The notes: generated from the letters alone by a model not told the origin. 42,563 nt of DNA from JAWWPY01 sp964412845 (GCA_964412845.1 CAYPQM010000042.1:1-42563); one strand, 5' to 3'. Counted from the first letter of the stretch, positions 31,309 to 39,784 are shown. Numbers and translations are program-made.

Positions 31309-32574
31309 TCAGCCGGGCGGGGCGTTGTGCAGGTCGGTGATGAAATCGGAACCGGTGCCGCCGCTGCTCCAGTCGCAGTAGGTTCCGGCGGGAGCCGCGC
31401 TCCGGCAGCCGGCCGAGCTTTCGATCGCGGTTCCCTCACCCCACTCGTTGTACGTGGTGATGAGCTGCCACTTCGCGCCGGACGCGTTCATGCTGGCGAT
31501 GCTGGCCTGCCAGCGGGTGCGGTCGCGGGCCAGGAACGGCGCGGCGCCGTAGGCCGCGCCGGATTTCCAGTAGCCGGGGGAGATCGAGTACGAGCCATCG
31601 CCGGGGGCATGCGCGAAGTTCTGGATCGCGCTCGCCGGGCCGTACTGGTGCCAGCCGTTGATCATGGGCGTTCCCAGGCAGGTGGTGTAGCCGGGGAACA
31701 CCTTCAGGTCGATGTAGATGCTCTCGCCGTACTGCTGCTGCAGGATCTGCCGGGCCTGGTTCCAGCGGTCCACGGTGTCGCAGCCTTTGGCGGTGGTCGG
31801 GTCGTCAGCGTTGTACACGAAGACCGGCATGCCCTGGCCCGGCAGGGACGCGAGAGCCGAGCCGGGGCCGCCGTAGGTGCTCTCGATGTAGTGCAGATCG
31901 TCCGCGATCTGCTGCGGAGTGGGGTCAGAGATCCCCTCTGGCTCGTAGTACGGCGCCCAGGCGAAGCCGGAGCCCTTCGCGGCCTGCATCAGCGCGGGCC
32001 AGTGCTTGTCGGTGGTCGTGCCCGGACCGAACCAGGAGGCGATCCCGAGGGTGATGCCGCCGTACTGCATGTCCGCGACCTGCGCCGTCACGGTGGCCGC
32101 ATCGGTGCTGTAGAAGCCGCGGGCCGGGGTGTAGTTGGTGAACGGGTTCTGCCCCTGCTGGACCCATGCCTCAGGGAACCAGGGGTAGTAAAACGCGCCC
32201 CTGATCGCCGCGGGCGTGCTCACCGTGACCGCTACCTGGGTGGCCTGGCTCATCGAACTGGCGTAGCTACCGATGCGGGTCCATGACCCGCCAGCGGAAT
32301 CCGTCACCGAGGTGATCCGGGTACTCGTTCCCGTGTAAAGGCTGGCCGAGAGCACCAGAAGATCTCCAGCGCTGGTCACTGCGGGAAACGTGGCGGTCAG
32401 CGAATTCGCCGGGCTTTTCTCCGTGCCCGCGGCTGACTGCACGATTCGCGGCCCGGCGGCCGTGCGGGCAGCGGTGATTTTCGCGGCGGCTGGGGTCGCT
32501 AACGCACCGGGTGATCCGCACCAGGCAGCAACGGCCGCGACGACTACCGCGATGATCAGACTGCGTACCCGCAT
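31309..32574 (-). CDS. Secreted GH99-like glycosidase-fold protein
   Basis: 421 residues. Signal peptide 1-26 (MRVRSLIIAVVVAAVAAWCG then ALA). Residues about 40-122 look like part of a beta-sandwich module (ATFPAVTSAGDLLVLSASLY, ITSVTDSAGGSWTRIGSY) that seems cut short before joining the catalytic part. From 127 the segment GAFYYPWFPEAW and, near the end, TTYNEWGEGTAIE (about 373-385) match GH99/endo-mannosidase-like proteins; the Glu residues of NEWGEG are the expected catalytic region. Probably acts on plant or fungal polysaccharide outside the cell. A 5-3-5 inverted repeat lies 31 bases upstream. Confidence 0.75.
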   Translation of the reverse strand: MRVRSLIIAVVVAAVAAWCGSPGALATPAAAKITAARTAAGPRIVQSAAGTEKSPANSLTATFPAVTSAGDLLVLSASLYTGTSTRITSVTDSAGGSWTRIGSYASSMSQATQVAVTVSTPAAIRGAFYYPWFPEAWVQQGQNPFTNYTPARGFYSTDAATVTAQVADMQYGGITLGIASWFGPGTTTDKHWPALMQAAKGSGFAWAPYYEPEGISDPTPQQIADDLHYIESTYGGPGSALASLPGQGMPVFVYNADDPTTAKGCDTVDRWNQARQILQQQYGESIYIDLKVFPGYTTCLGTPMINGWHQYGPASAIQNFAHAPGDGSYSISPGYWKSGAAYGAAPFLARDRTRWQASIASMNASGAKWQLITTYNEWGEGTAIESSAGCRSAAPAGTYCDWSSGGTGSDFITDLHNAPPG

Positions 32575-32727
32575 ACTCCACCCCCGGATCGAAGCGGGCC
32601 CATCGGAATGTAATTCCCCGAATCCCGGTCAGGACGGGCGAATGCCTTGACTGCATTGACGCAGCAGAGGTGCCCCCGCCGGGAACGGGCTCGCCGTCCA
32701 GCCCTCCGACGCCAGGACCCTAGCCGA

Positions 32728-32759
32728 TTATCGGCATGTCCCGCCACGGTTATCGGCAT
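32728..32759. repeat. Direct repeat TTATCGGCAT x2
   Basis: Exact 10-base copies at 32728-32737 and 32750-32759, 22 bases start to start, about two helical turns. Such spacing suits a dimeric activator or repressor binding one face of the DNA, about 155-185 bases upstream of the GH99-like start. Confidence 0.6.
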
Positions 32760-33156
32760 TCGGGCCGCGGGCGCTTCCATGGCATCGGATGAGCACGGTG
32801 ACGGCCGGGCATAAATGCCAGTGGCTTTCCCGGGACGGCTTTTCTTCGGACATATGTGGCCAGATCACCGATAGCTCGCGGCGTGATCCGCTGGGCGTCC
32901 GTCCTGCAGCCACCGGGCTTGGTCACCGGAACGGCCGCTCCGGCGGGCGGCGTTGGACCTGGCCAGCCTGCGGTTATGGCGCGGCACAGCACTTCCGGTC
33001 AGGACGGTGGAAGGCCGGGGGCGGGCTCGTCTTGATGTCAAGCGGGGAATCCCGCGTTAATTCTGGTGATTCCCACGATCACCCGGCCGCCTCCCGGCTC
33101 ACATACTTGCTGCTATGGCACGCAGGACTGGTCCGCCCTGCGGTGCCGGGGAAGCC

Positions 33157-33228
33157 GGGCTGGAGGCGGGGTTACCGAGGGGGGAATGCAGTATCTCGGT
33201 AGCCTCTCCTCCAGCCCCACTGCATTCC
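33157..33228 (+). ncRNA. Candidate structured RNA with complementary loop
   Basis: Outer stem GGGCTGGAGG (33157-33166) pairs perfectly with 33208-33217. The inner stem TACCGAG (33173-33179) pairs perfectly with CTCGGTA (33195-33201). Four or five of the six intervening positions also pair, giving a stem of about 23 bp. The 15-base loop contains GGAATGCAGT (33183-33192), which is exactly complementary to ACTGCATTCC (33219-33228) just past the stem. It ends 55 bases before the serine hydrolase start. Either a switchable leader or an interleaved DNA element; no known riboswitch class is recognised. Confidence 0.5.
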
Positions 33229-33283
33229 GCTAGCCCACCGCACGGGCTGCGGCTGATACGGCAACGGCACCTAGGATCGCGAT

Positions 33284-34243
33284 ATGCGTCCGGTAGTGGG
33301 TCTTTGTGGTGCGGCGATGGTGACCATAGGCGGATCGGCCGGGGCGGATCTGGCCGGGGGCCTGGCCGACATCGAGGCCGGCGTCCCGTGCACTTCGGGG
33401 ACGCGGTTCCAGCTCTGCTCGGTGAGCAAGCAGTTCGCCGCGGCCGCGGTCATGCTCCTGGTCGAGTCCGGGCGGCTCGACCTGGGCGAGCCGGTCGGCC
33501 GGTGGCTGCCTGGAGGGGGGCCGCAGTGGCGGCAGGTCACGCTCCATCACTTGCTGTCCCACACCGCGGGCATCCCGCACTGGCTCGAGGCTCCGGGCCT
33601 GGACCCGGCCGAGCCGATGCGGATCAGCGAGCGGCTAAAGATCATCCAGGCCACGCCGCTGCGCACCGAGCCCGGCGTGCAGTGGCACTACAGCAGCCCG
33701 GGCTTCCTGCTGGCTGGGTTCATCGTGGAGCGGGCCAGCGGACAGCCCTACCCGGAGTTCCTCGCCGAACGGATCTTGTCCCCGCTGAAGCTGACCGAGA
33801 CCACCGTGGGCGCTGCCCCGGCCGCTGCGGCCCGCGGCTACAAGGATGGTCAGCCGGTGGCGCCCTGGGACCTGGACGCGATGCCCGGCACCGGTGACAT
33901 CTGGTCCACTGCGGGCGACCTGACCAGGTTCACCGCCGCGCTGCACCGCGGTGAGCTGATCGCCGCGAGTTCGCTGCGCGCGATGTGCACCGTGCACGCG
34001 CCTCTCGACGACGATGAGGAAGGTGAGCCCCGGCTGACTACTACCGGTTACGGCTACGGCATGTTTGCCGGGATCTTCGCCGGGCGCGCGGCCTGGTACC
34101 ACCCTGGCGACAACCCGGGCTATCAGTCCTTCGCCTGCTGGATCCCAGACCGGGCGGCCAGCATCGTCATTCTGGTCAATGACGCGGCCGCGAGCATAAC
34201 GGGCCTGCTCAGGCAGCTGCTTCCGGCGGCTCTGAAACCTTAG
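33284..34243 (+). CDS. Serine hydrolase, class C beta-lactamase/EstB family
   Basis: 319 residues. SxxK motif SVSK (Ser46, Lys49), Tyr motif YSSPG (Tyr136; usually YSN), LLSHTAGIP as family segment and HPGDN (273-277) in place of the KTG triad. These fit the Beta-lactamase (PF00144) family of esterases and D-aminopeptidases rather than a resistance enzyme. The protein has no clear signal peptide. TAGGA lies eight bases before the ATG at 33284. The N-terminus is slightly shorter than in many members. The folded element at 33157 lies in its upstream region. Confidence 0.85.
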   Translation: MRPVVGLCGAAMVTIGGSAGADLAGGLADIEAGVPCTSGTRFQLCSVSKQFAAAAVMLLVESGRLDLGEPVGRWLPGGGPQWRQVTLHHLLSHTAGIPHWLEAPGLDPAEPMRISERLKIIQATPLRTEPGVQWHYSSPGFLLAGFIVERASGQPYPEFLAERILSPLKLTETTVGAAPAAAARGYKDGQPVAPWDLDAMPGTGDIWSTAGDLTRFTAALHRGELIAASSLRAMCTVHAPLDDDEEGEPRLTTTGYGYGMFAGIFAGRAAWYHPGDNPGYQSFACWIPDRAASIVILVNDAAASITGLLRQLLPAALKP

Positions 34244-34467
34244 GGACCGTCCAGCTCGCCCGCGACAACATCCACCATCACGCACTCAATGATCCCGCAC
34301 GGACCAGTTAAGGCCGTTGCCGTACTAAGCGCGGCCAGGCTGGTGTCAGCGGCGGTATCGCGGCCCCGCCACCAGCACGGCTTGACGATTCGGTCTTTTT
34401 CGGTTAACCCAGTCCCAGCGGCTTGCCATTGCCGTGTACGTATCCGCTGACTACACGATGGGCCTGG

Positions 34468-36483
34468 ATGCGCGCCGCCTCTCTGCCGTCGGCTGGGCCT
34501 GCGGTCTTGCCCAGCGGCACGTCCGGTCACCGCGGGCAGGCTTGGCGGTGGAGCGCGTGGCGGCCGTGGCGGGCCCGGCGTTCGCGCCAGGCGGCAGCAG
34601 CCGTTCTGGTCGTCTTCGCCGGCTGCTCCGCGGCCGCCCAGGGGACACTGTGGGCCGATAGCCCGGCGCTGGCCATTGTGAACGTGCTGACCTCGCTGAC
34701 CTTCGTCTTCACTGGGCTCACGCTTTACCGCCATCCTGGGCAGCGCGGCGTGGCGTGGGCGCTCATGCTGGCCGGGGTGTGCCGGTCGCTCGACTTCGCC
34801 GATTCCTGGAATGCTGGCCCATGGCCTGTTTATGACGTCGTGTTCGGCGGCATGGACCGGGTGTTTGGCGCCTGGGCGCTGCTCCGCTATCCCAATCCCA
34901 GGCTGCTGAGATATCAGCGGGTATTTCTCATCCTGCTGGCCAGTTGGATGCTGGTCGGCCGCACACTGATCGCCGTCACGTCTACCGCGCGATGGAACGG
35001 GGAGTCGCCGTCAGCCTGGTGGCCTGGCCTCATGGTCAATCAGCGGCTGTTCAGCACGATAAGTGTGGTCGTCAACGCCGGTGAGGGGCTGCTCGGCCTG
35101 GCCATCCTGGTGTTCCTGGTGATGCGGCTGGTGCGGACCAGAGGCCTGGACCGGATCGTCATCGCCCCGATCATCCTGGCGGGACTGGCGGCCGTGGTGG
35201 CGGCAAGCGCGACGGCCGTGGTCCAGATGCTGGCCAGCCCGGGCGCCACCCCCAACGGCGCGTTCCTCACCGAGGGCGTGGTGGACCTGGCGGTGCCGCT
35301 GGCGTTCCTGATCGCGGTGATCCAGCGTGCCCTCCTGCTCAACAACATCACCGGGCTGGCCGCTCAGGTCTCGGCCAGCGCTGACGTCAGCGCGGTGCGC
35401 TACGCGCTGCGGGTTACTCTGCGTGACCCGACTCTGGATGTTCTCGACCTGTCCGCTCCCGGTCCTCCGCTGGGCCATGGCGATGGGGTGGCGAGCGGTG
35501 TCGATGGCCGTGCGGCAGGCGATGGCCGTGCGGCAGGAGATGGCCGTGCGGCAGGCGATGGCGGTGTCGCCGATGATGGCCGCGGCGACGGGACGGCGAG
35601 CGCCGGCGATGGCTGCGCGGTGGATGCTGGCCGCGCGGTGGATGCTGGCCGTGCCGTGAATGATGGGCGTGCCGTGGCCGCCATGATCGCCGGGGAGCCG
35701 CCACGTGACCGGCTGGTCGAGGTCATCCGTACCGAGGCTGGCACCCCGATCGCGGTCATCATCGCCGACCCGGCCCTGGCCCGGTACCGCGGCCTGTTTG
35801 ACGCCGCCGTGCAGACCAGCGGGCTGGCGCTGAAGAATGCTCAGCTCCAGGCGCAGGCCGCGCAGGCGGAACTGGAGCAGGTTCGCGCGTCGCGGGCCCG
35901 CATCATCGAGGCCGGGCTGGCGGAACGGCGCCGCCTCGAACGGGACCTGCATGATGGCGTGCAGCAGCATCTGCTGGGCCTGGCCGCCCAGCTCACCGCC
36001 GCGATGACCAGCACGGCCGACCCAGCCGCGACCGCAGCTTTCGGGCAGGCCCGCAGCGAGCTCAAGGAAGTGCTGGGCGAACTGCGTGACCTGGCCCACG
36101 GGATTCATCCGGCCGTGCTGTCGCAAGGGGGACTGGCGGTCGCGCTGGAAGATGTCACCGAGCGGCTCCCGTTGCCGGTCCGGGTGACCGCGCCCGCGTC
36201 CCGGGCCGCCCCGGCCGTGGAGGCGACCCTGTACTTCGTCGCCTGTGAGGCGCTGACCAACGCGGTGAAGCACGCCCAGGCGGACAGCGCATCCGTGGTG
36301 ATCCGGATGACCGAGTCGTGGCTGGACATGGAGATCTTCGACGACGGTGTCGGCGGCGCGGCGCCGGACGGCCACGGGCTGGCCAACATCGTGGATCGGG
36401 TCAGCGCCCTCGACGGTAACGTCACCATCGACAGCCCACCGGGCCGGGGAACCCGTCTCGTGGTAAGGATTCCATGCGAATAG
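34468..36483 (+). CDS. Two-component sensor histidine kinase with expanded repeat
   Basis: About 671 residues. Seven or eight transmembrane helices (about 40-290), then a GAF-like cytosolic linker interrupted by a low-complexity stretch of DGRAAG- and RAVDAG-type repeats (346-407), then HisKA_3 with His495 in RRLERDLHDGVQQHLLGLAA and HATPase with CEALTNAVKHAQ, FDDGVGG and GHGLANIVDRV. I take the ATG at 34468; a TTG at 34423 would also be in frame, and neither has a good ribosome binding site. The gene overlaps its response regulator by ten bases. Confidence 0.88.
   Translation: MRAASLPSAGPAVLPSGTSGHRGQAWRWSAWRPWRARRSRQAAAAVLVVFAGCSAAAQGTLWADSPALAIVNVLTSLTFVFTGLTLYRHPGQRGVAWALMLAGVCRSLDFADSWNAGPWPVYDVVFGGMDRVFGAWALLRYPNPRLLRYQRVFLILLASWMLVGRTLIAVTSTARWNGESPSAWWPGLMVNQRLFSTISVVVNAGEGLLGLAILVFLVMRLVRTRGLDRIVIAPIILAGLAAVVAASATAVVQMLASPGATPNGAFLTEGVVDLAVPLAFLIAVIQRALLLNNITGLAAQVSASADVSAVRYALRVTLRDPTLDVLDLSAPGPPLGHGDGVASGVDGRAAGDGRAAGDGRAAGDGGVADDGRGDGTASAGDGCAVDAGRAVDAGRAVNDGRAVAAMIAGEPPRDRLVEVIRTEAGTPIAVIIADPALARYRGLFDAAVQTSGLALKNAQLQAQAAQAELEQVRASRARIIEAGLAERRRLERDLHDGVQQHLLGLAAQLTAAMTSTADPAATAAFGQARSELKEVLGELRDLAHGIHPAVLSQGGLAVALEDVTERLPLPVRVTAPASRAAPAVEATLYFVACEALTNAVKHAQADSASVVIRMTESWLDMEIFDDGVGGAAPDGHGLANIVDRVSALDGNVTIDSPPGRGTRLVVRIPCE
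35503..35650 (+). repeat. Intragenic 18-bp tandem repeats in the kinase gene
   Basis: GATGGCCGTGCGGCAGGC occurs three times in tandem at 35503-35556 with one mismatch, then decays. A second array, GCGCGGTGGATGCTGGCC, occurs twice without mismatch at 35615-35650. Both have 18-bp units, so copy number can change without frameshift. Confidence 0.9.
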
Positions 36484-37133
36484 CGATCGCGGAGGACTCC
36501 GGGCTGTTCCGGAGCAGCCTGGCGCTGCTGCTGGAGGCATCCGGCGCCCAGGTCACGGCCAGCACGTCCACTGGCGCTGAGCTGCTGGCGACCATCGCCG
36601 CGAGCCCGCCCGACGTCGCCATCCTCGACATCCGGATGCCCCCCTCCTTCACCGACGAAGGCATCAGGGCCGCGGCCGAACTGCGCGGCCGTCACCCGGG
36701 GACCGGCATTCTCGTGCTGTCCACCTACGCTGAGACCAGGTACGCGAGCCAGCTCCTGGAGACCGTCAGCACGGGCGTGGGGTACTTGCTGAAAGACAAT
36801 GTCACCGACGCCACCGCCCTGATGGACAGCCTGGCCCGGGTCGCGGCCGGTGAGACGGTCATAGACCCGACCATCGTCCGGCGCCTGCTGCACCGGAACC
36901 GGAAGCCAAGCAAGATCGACATGCTCAACGAGCGGGAGCGGGCCGTCCTGCAGCGGATGGCCGAGGGCCGCTCCAACCTCGGGATAGCAAAACAGCTCAG
37001 CCTGAGCGCCCGGACCGTCGAAACCCACATAACGAACGTCTTCACCAAGCTGGGGCTCGATCAGACCGACAACGACAACAACCGGGTCCGCGCCGTCCTC
37101 ACCTTCCTCCGCTCCGCCGACCTGGCCACTTGA
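36474..37133 (+). CDS. NarL-family response regulator
   Basis: 219 residues. Receiver with acidic pair AED (6-8), phosphoacceptor Asp52 in AILDIRMPP, Thr/Ser in VLSTY and Lys in LLKDN; LuxR HTH in LNERERAVLQRMAEGRSNLG and SARTVETHITNVFTKLGL. The ATG at 36474 overlaps the kinase by ten bases. The stop codon lies inside the first copy of the five-copy repeat at 37123. Confidence 0.94.
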   Translation: MRIAIAEDSGLFRSSLALLLEASGAQVTASTSTGAELLATIAASPPDVAILDIRMPPSFTDEGIRAAAELRGRHPGTGILVLSTYAETRYASQLLETVSTGVGYLLKDNVTDATALMDSLARVAAGETVIDPTIVRRLLHRNRKPSKIDMLNERERAVLQRMAEGRSNLGIAKQLSLSARTVETHITNVFTKLGLDQTDNDNNRVRAVLTFLRSADLAT

Positions 37134-37199
37134 TGGGTGGTCACTTGAGGGCCTGGCCACTTGACGGCTGGTCACTTGACGGGCTGGTCACTTGAGGAT
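37123..37199. repeat. Five tandem TGG(C/T)CACTTGA repeats across two convergent stops
   Basis: Five copies of TGGyCACTTGAnGG with alternating 15- and 16-base periods (37123, 37138, 37154, 37169, 37185). The first copy supplies the TGA of the response regulator; the last supplies, on the other strand, the TGA of the small minus-strand gene. Every copy contains TGA forward, and copies 2, 4 and 5 contain TCA. Confidence 0.9.
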
Positions 37200-37517
37200 G
37201 ATCACGTTGTTGTCCCCGAACGCGTCCAGTAGCTCCGGGCCGAGGTGAAGGGCGGCGAAGGCCGCGATCAAACTGCCGGGAGCCTCATTGACGCCCGGGT
37301 CCCCGGCGAGCGGCGGGGTGCCTTCCAGCAGACGCACCCGGACGAGAAATCCGTCATCGCGGCGTTCCCGCACGATAGCCGCGGCCGTGGCCAACGGCGC
37401 CTTACGCTGCTCCCGGAGAATGGCCAGCACCACCTCGGCCAGGCTGAGTGTTTCCACGTGCAGCCAGTCGGCAGGCGGCTGCTCACCACCGGCCGCGACA
37501 TCACGCGTCGGTGCCAT
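37188..37517 (-). CDS. Small conserved hypothetical protein
   Basis: 109 residues, soluble, acidic to neutral. Notable parts: HVETLSLAEVVLAILREQRK, AAAIVRERRDDGFLVRVRLL and the C-terminal LDAFGDNNVIILK. The last block looks like a conserved terminus but I cannot name the family. ATG at 37517, stop within the five-copy repeat. It converges with the two-component system and points away from the oxidoreductase. Confidence 0.6.
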   Translation of the reverse strand: MAPTRDVAAGGEQPPADWLHVETLSLAEVVLAILREQRKAPLATAAAIVRERRDDGFLVRVRLLEGTPPLAGDPGVNEAPGSLIAAFAALHLGPELLDAFGDNNVIILK

Positions 37518-37886
37518 GCCACCAGTGTGCCGGCCGGGGCGGCCCGGCTGATCGTGGGAACCACCCGCATTGACACGGGGTTTCCCCCCTTGACAGGGCC
37601 CGGAGGCGGTCCTGGCGGTTCGCGGTATCTGCCCAGCAGAAGGCCTCTTGCTGAGAACGCCCGATCGGAATTCCTTACCGCACGGGTGTCCGCGCTATCT
37701 CTGGCAGTCGCGTTACTGCTGGCGTGCGGCCGGATGGAGACCATGCAGCGGGGGGACCGGAAGCTGTCGCTGAGGCGGGCTGTGCGCTGGGCCCAGGGGC
37801 CGGGGCAGGCAACAGTTGCCTGATATTTACGAACCGGGTTCTTCAGGCCACTGTCACGGGAGCCGGCCGGCCCGGAGACTGACGTC
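37518..37886. other. 369-base divergent region
   Basis: Gene-free region between the small hypothetical gene and the quinone oxidoreductase. It holds two TTGACA hexamers (37569 and 37590) around GGGGTTTCCCC, which could be -35 boxes of tandem promoters, and the palindrome at 37806. Confidence 0.5.
37806..37822 (+). promoter_or_regulatory. 17-base palindrome, probable operator
   Basis: CAGGCAAC A GTTGCCTG is an 8-1-8 perfect inverted repeat ending 64 bases before the oxidoreductase start. A -10-like GATATT follows at 37822-37827. The regulator is not identified. Confidence 0.55.
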
Positions 37887-38867
37887 ATGAGCCACGACGA
37901 CATGACATCGACGATGCGCGCAGTGACCCAGCAGGCGTTCGGCGGGGCCGGGGTGCTTGAGCTGCAGACCGTGCCGCGGCCGGTGCCGCTGCCGACCGAG
38001 GTGCAGGTCCGGGTGCACGCGGCCGGGGTGAACCCGGTGGACTGGAAGACCCGGGAAGGCAGCGGCATGGCCGGCGTTCTCGGCGCGCCTCCGTTCATCC
38101 TGGGGTGGGACGTCGCGGGTGTCGTCGAGCAGGTCGGCTTCGGCGTGACCGTGCTGAAGCCGGGTGATGAGGTCTACGGCATGCCATGGTTCCCGCGCGC
38201 GGCCGGCGGCTACGCCGAATACGTCACCGCGCCGTCCCGGCAGTTCGCCCGGAAACCGTCCCGCCTCAGCTTCGAGGAGGCCGCCGCCGTCCCGCTGGCC
38301 GCGCTCACGGCGTGGCAGGCGCTGGTGGACACCGCGGGCGTGCGGCACGGCCATCGGGTGCTCATCACCGCGGCCGCGGGCGGTGTCGGCCACTTCGCGG
38401 TCCAGCTCGCTAAGCACCTCGGTGCGCACGTCATCGGCACGGCGAGCGCCCGGAATCACGACTGGCTGGCCAAGCTCGGGGCCGATGAGCTGATCGACTA
38501 CACGCAGGTCCGGTTCGAGGAGCAGGTTGGTGAGATCGATGTCGCGGTCGATCTGGTCGGTGCCCCCGACGCCACCGGGCTGCGATCGCTCCGGGTGCTG
38601 CGCCAGGACGGGCTGCTCGTCGCGGTGCCCGGCGGCGCCTCGCCGCAGGTACAGGCGGCGGCCGGCGAACTCGGTGTCCGGGTTACCCCGATGCTGGTCG
38701 AGCCGGACGCGGCCGCGCTCGGACGTATTGCCCAGCTCATCGATGGGGGCGAGGTTCATGTCGAGGTCGCCGAGGTGTTCCCCCTCGAACGGGTCGCCGA
38801 CGCACACACCCGGGGCGAGCGCGGGCACACCCGCGGAAAGATCGTCCTGAGCGTCGTCGCGGCCTGA
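37887..38867 (+). CDS. NADP-dependent quinone-oxidoreductase-like MDR protein
   Basis: 326 residues of the zinc-free medium-chain dehydrogenase/reductase superfamily. GroES-like part with HAAGVNPVDWKTREG (44-58) and GWDVAGVVE; Rossmann part with ITAAAGGVGHFAVQLAKHLG (about 155-174). Zinc-ligand cysteines are absent. These enzymes reduce quinones or alkenals with NADPH. GGAG at 37870 precedes the ATG. No neighbour indicates a substrate. Confidence 0.92.
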   Translation: MSHDDMTSTMRAVTQQAFGGAGVLELQTVPRPVPLPTEVQVRVHAAGVNPVDWKTREGSGMAGVLGAPPFILGWDVAGVVEQVGFGVTVLKPGDEVYGMPWFPRAAGGYAEYVTAPSRQFARKPSRLSFEEAAAVPLAALTAWQALVDTAGVRHGHRVLITAAAGGVGHFAVQLAKHLGAHVIGTASARNHDWLAKLGADELIDYTQVRFEEQVGEIDVAVDLVGAPDATGLRSLRVLRQDGLLVAVPGGASPQVQAAAGELGVRVTPMLVEPDAAALGRIAQLIDGGEVHVEVAEVFPLERVADAHTRGERGHTRGKIVLSVVAA

Positions 38868-38910
38868 GGCTGGGGCGGACGGACGGCAGAATAGGGGTAC
38901 CTAAAACCGC

Positions 38911-39765
38911 TCACGGCCGCCTGGCCACCCATACGGTCCTCGCGGCGCGGACGGTGAGGTCGTCGCGCTGCAGGACGCCGTCGGGGCCGTCGCTGTCGAT
39001 GAGGGTGTCGAGCGTGGCCAGATCGTCGGCGCTCAGCTGGCCGTCGAGGCCGGACCGGATGCGCCGCAGGGATGCCTGGGCGTAGCGGCCGGCGGAGGCG
39101 GGGAGCGGCCGCGTCAGATCGATGGCGAAGCTCCGCTTGGCCTCGATGACAAAGCCGGCTTGGGACAGGCGCGAGCCCCAGTCGGAGCCGAGATGCGGTA
39201 GCTCGCCGGCCAGTCCTTCGGCCACGGTGGCATGGCAGCGCGCTTCCAGTCCGGGGCGGCCCAGGCCGACGTCGTCGGGCAGGAAGCGCGGGAAGGAGTC
39301 CATCTCGGCCACCACCAGCAGCCCGCCGGGGTGGATCGTGGCGAAGACCTCGGTGAGGACGTGTTCGGGATCTGCCATGTGGTGGAGGGAATTGGACGCC
39401 CACACCAGGTCAACCGGGCCGGTGGCCGGCCACTCCGCGTCCAGGTCGGCCTGGACGGTGCGGACCCGGTCGGCAACGCCGAGATCGCGGGCCTTGGCCT
39501 GGCAGCGGGCCAGCAATTGCGCGGACCTGTCCAGGGCGATCACGTCGGCCCCCTCGAAGCGCTGGACCAGGGCGAGGGCGCCGGTACCGGTTCCGCTACC
39601 CAGGTCGAGGATCCGGCGGCGGGGCAGCTCAGCGGCCAGCTCGCGAACCCAGGCGGTCACTTCGGACAGGTAGGAGTGCAGTACCTCGGCGTCGAGGTCC
39701 AGGAGTTCGGCCATGGCCGCCTCGTCGGTCTCGGCTGCGGGATGGTGGTGATGATGGCTTTGCAT
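38911..39765 (-). CDS. Class I SAM-dependent methyltransferase
   Basis: 284 residues. Motif I RILDLGSGTGTGALAL (51-66), motif II VIALDRS, VRTVQADLDAEWP, and motif IV/post-I DLVWASNSLHHMADPEHVL. The N-terminus carries a native run of five histidines (SHHHHH, residues 3-8). The target is not evident. It is divergent from an XRE-cupin regulator, with 47 bases between starts, so the regulator probably controls it. Confidence 0.9.
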   Translation of the reverse strand: MQSHHHHHPAAETDEAAMAELLDLDAEVLHSYLSEVTAWVRELAAELPRRRILDLGSGTGTGALALVQRFEGADVIALDRSAQLLARCQAKARDLGVADRVRTVQADLDAEWPATGPVDLVWASNSLHHMADPEHVLTEVFATIHPGGLLVVAEMDSFPRFLPDDVGLGRPGLEARCHATVAEGLAGELPHLGSDWGSRLSQAGFVIEAKRSFAIDLTRPLPASAGRYAQASLRRIRSGLDGQLSADDLATLDTLIDSDGPDGVLQRDDLTVRAARTVWVARRP

Positions 39766-39784
39766 GCCCCCACGCTACCGGCAG

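Larger units (their letters stand above)
32575..33283. other. 709-base region without a convincing gene
   Basis: Open frames here have poor codon use and no family likeness. The region contains the promoter of the GH99-like gene with inverted repeat GGAATgtaATTCC at 32605-32617, a pair of direct repeats at 32728-32759, and a large folded element at 33157-33228 upstream of the serine hydrolase. Confidence 0.6.

Noticed and set aside
32789..33202. 137-codon plus-strand frame in the 32.6-33.3 kb gap
   Set aside because: Poor third-position GC, no family likeness, and it would cover the folded element at 33157.
33157..33228. Intrinsic terminator or H-type pseudoknot
   Set aside because: No T-run follows the stem, and a pseudoknot on the full stem would have to cross it with a single base. 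I kept it as an unresolved structured element.
33284..34243. Antibiotic-resistance beta-lactamase
   Set aside because: No signal peptide, YSS instead of YSN and HPG instead of KTG fit esterase or peptidase relatives better.
37123..37199. CRISPR-like array
   Set aside because: Units are directly adjacent with no spacers and no cas genes are nearby.
39742..39759. Vector-derived His tag at the methyltransferase N-terminus
   Set aside because: The run is SHHHHHP with mixed cat/cac-type codons in natural context and no vector sequence; it is native.
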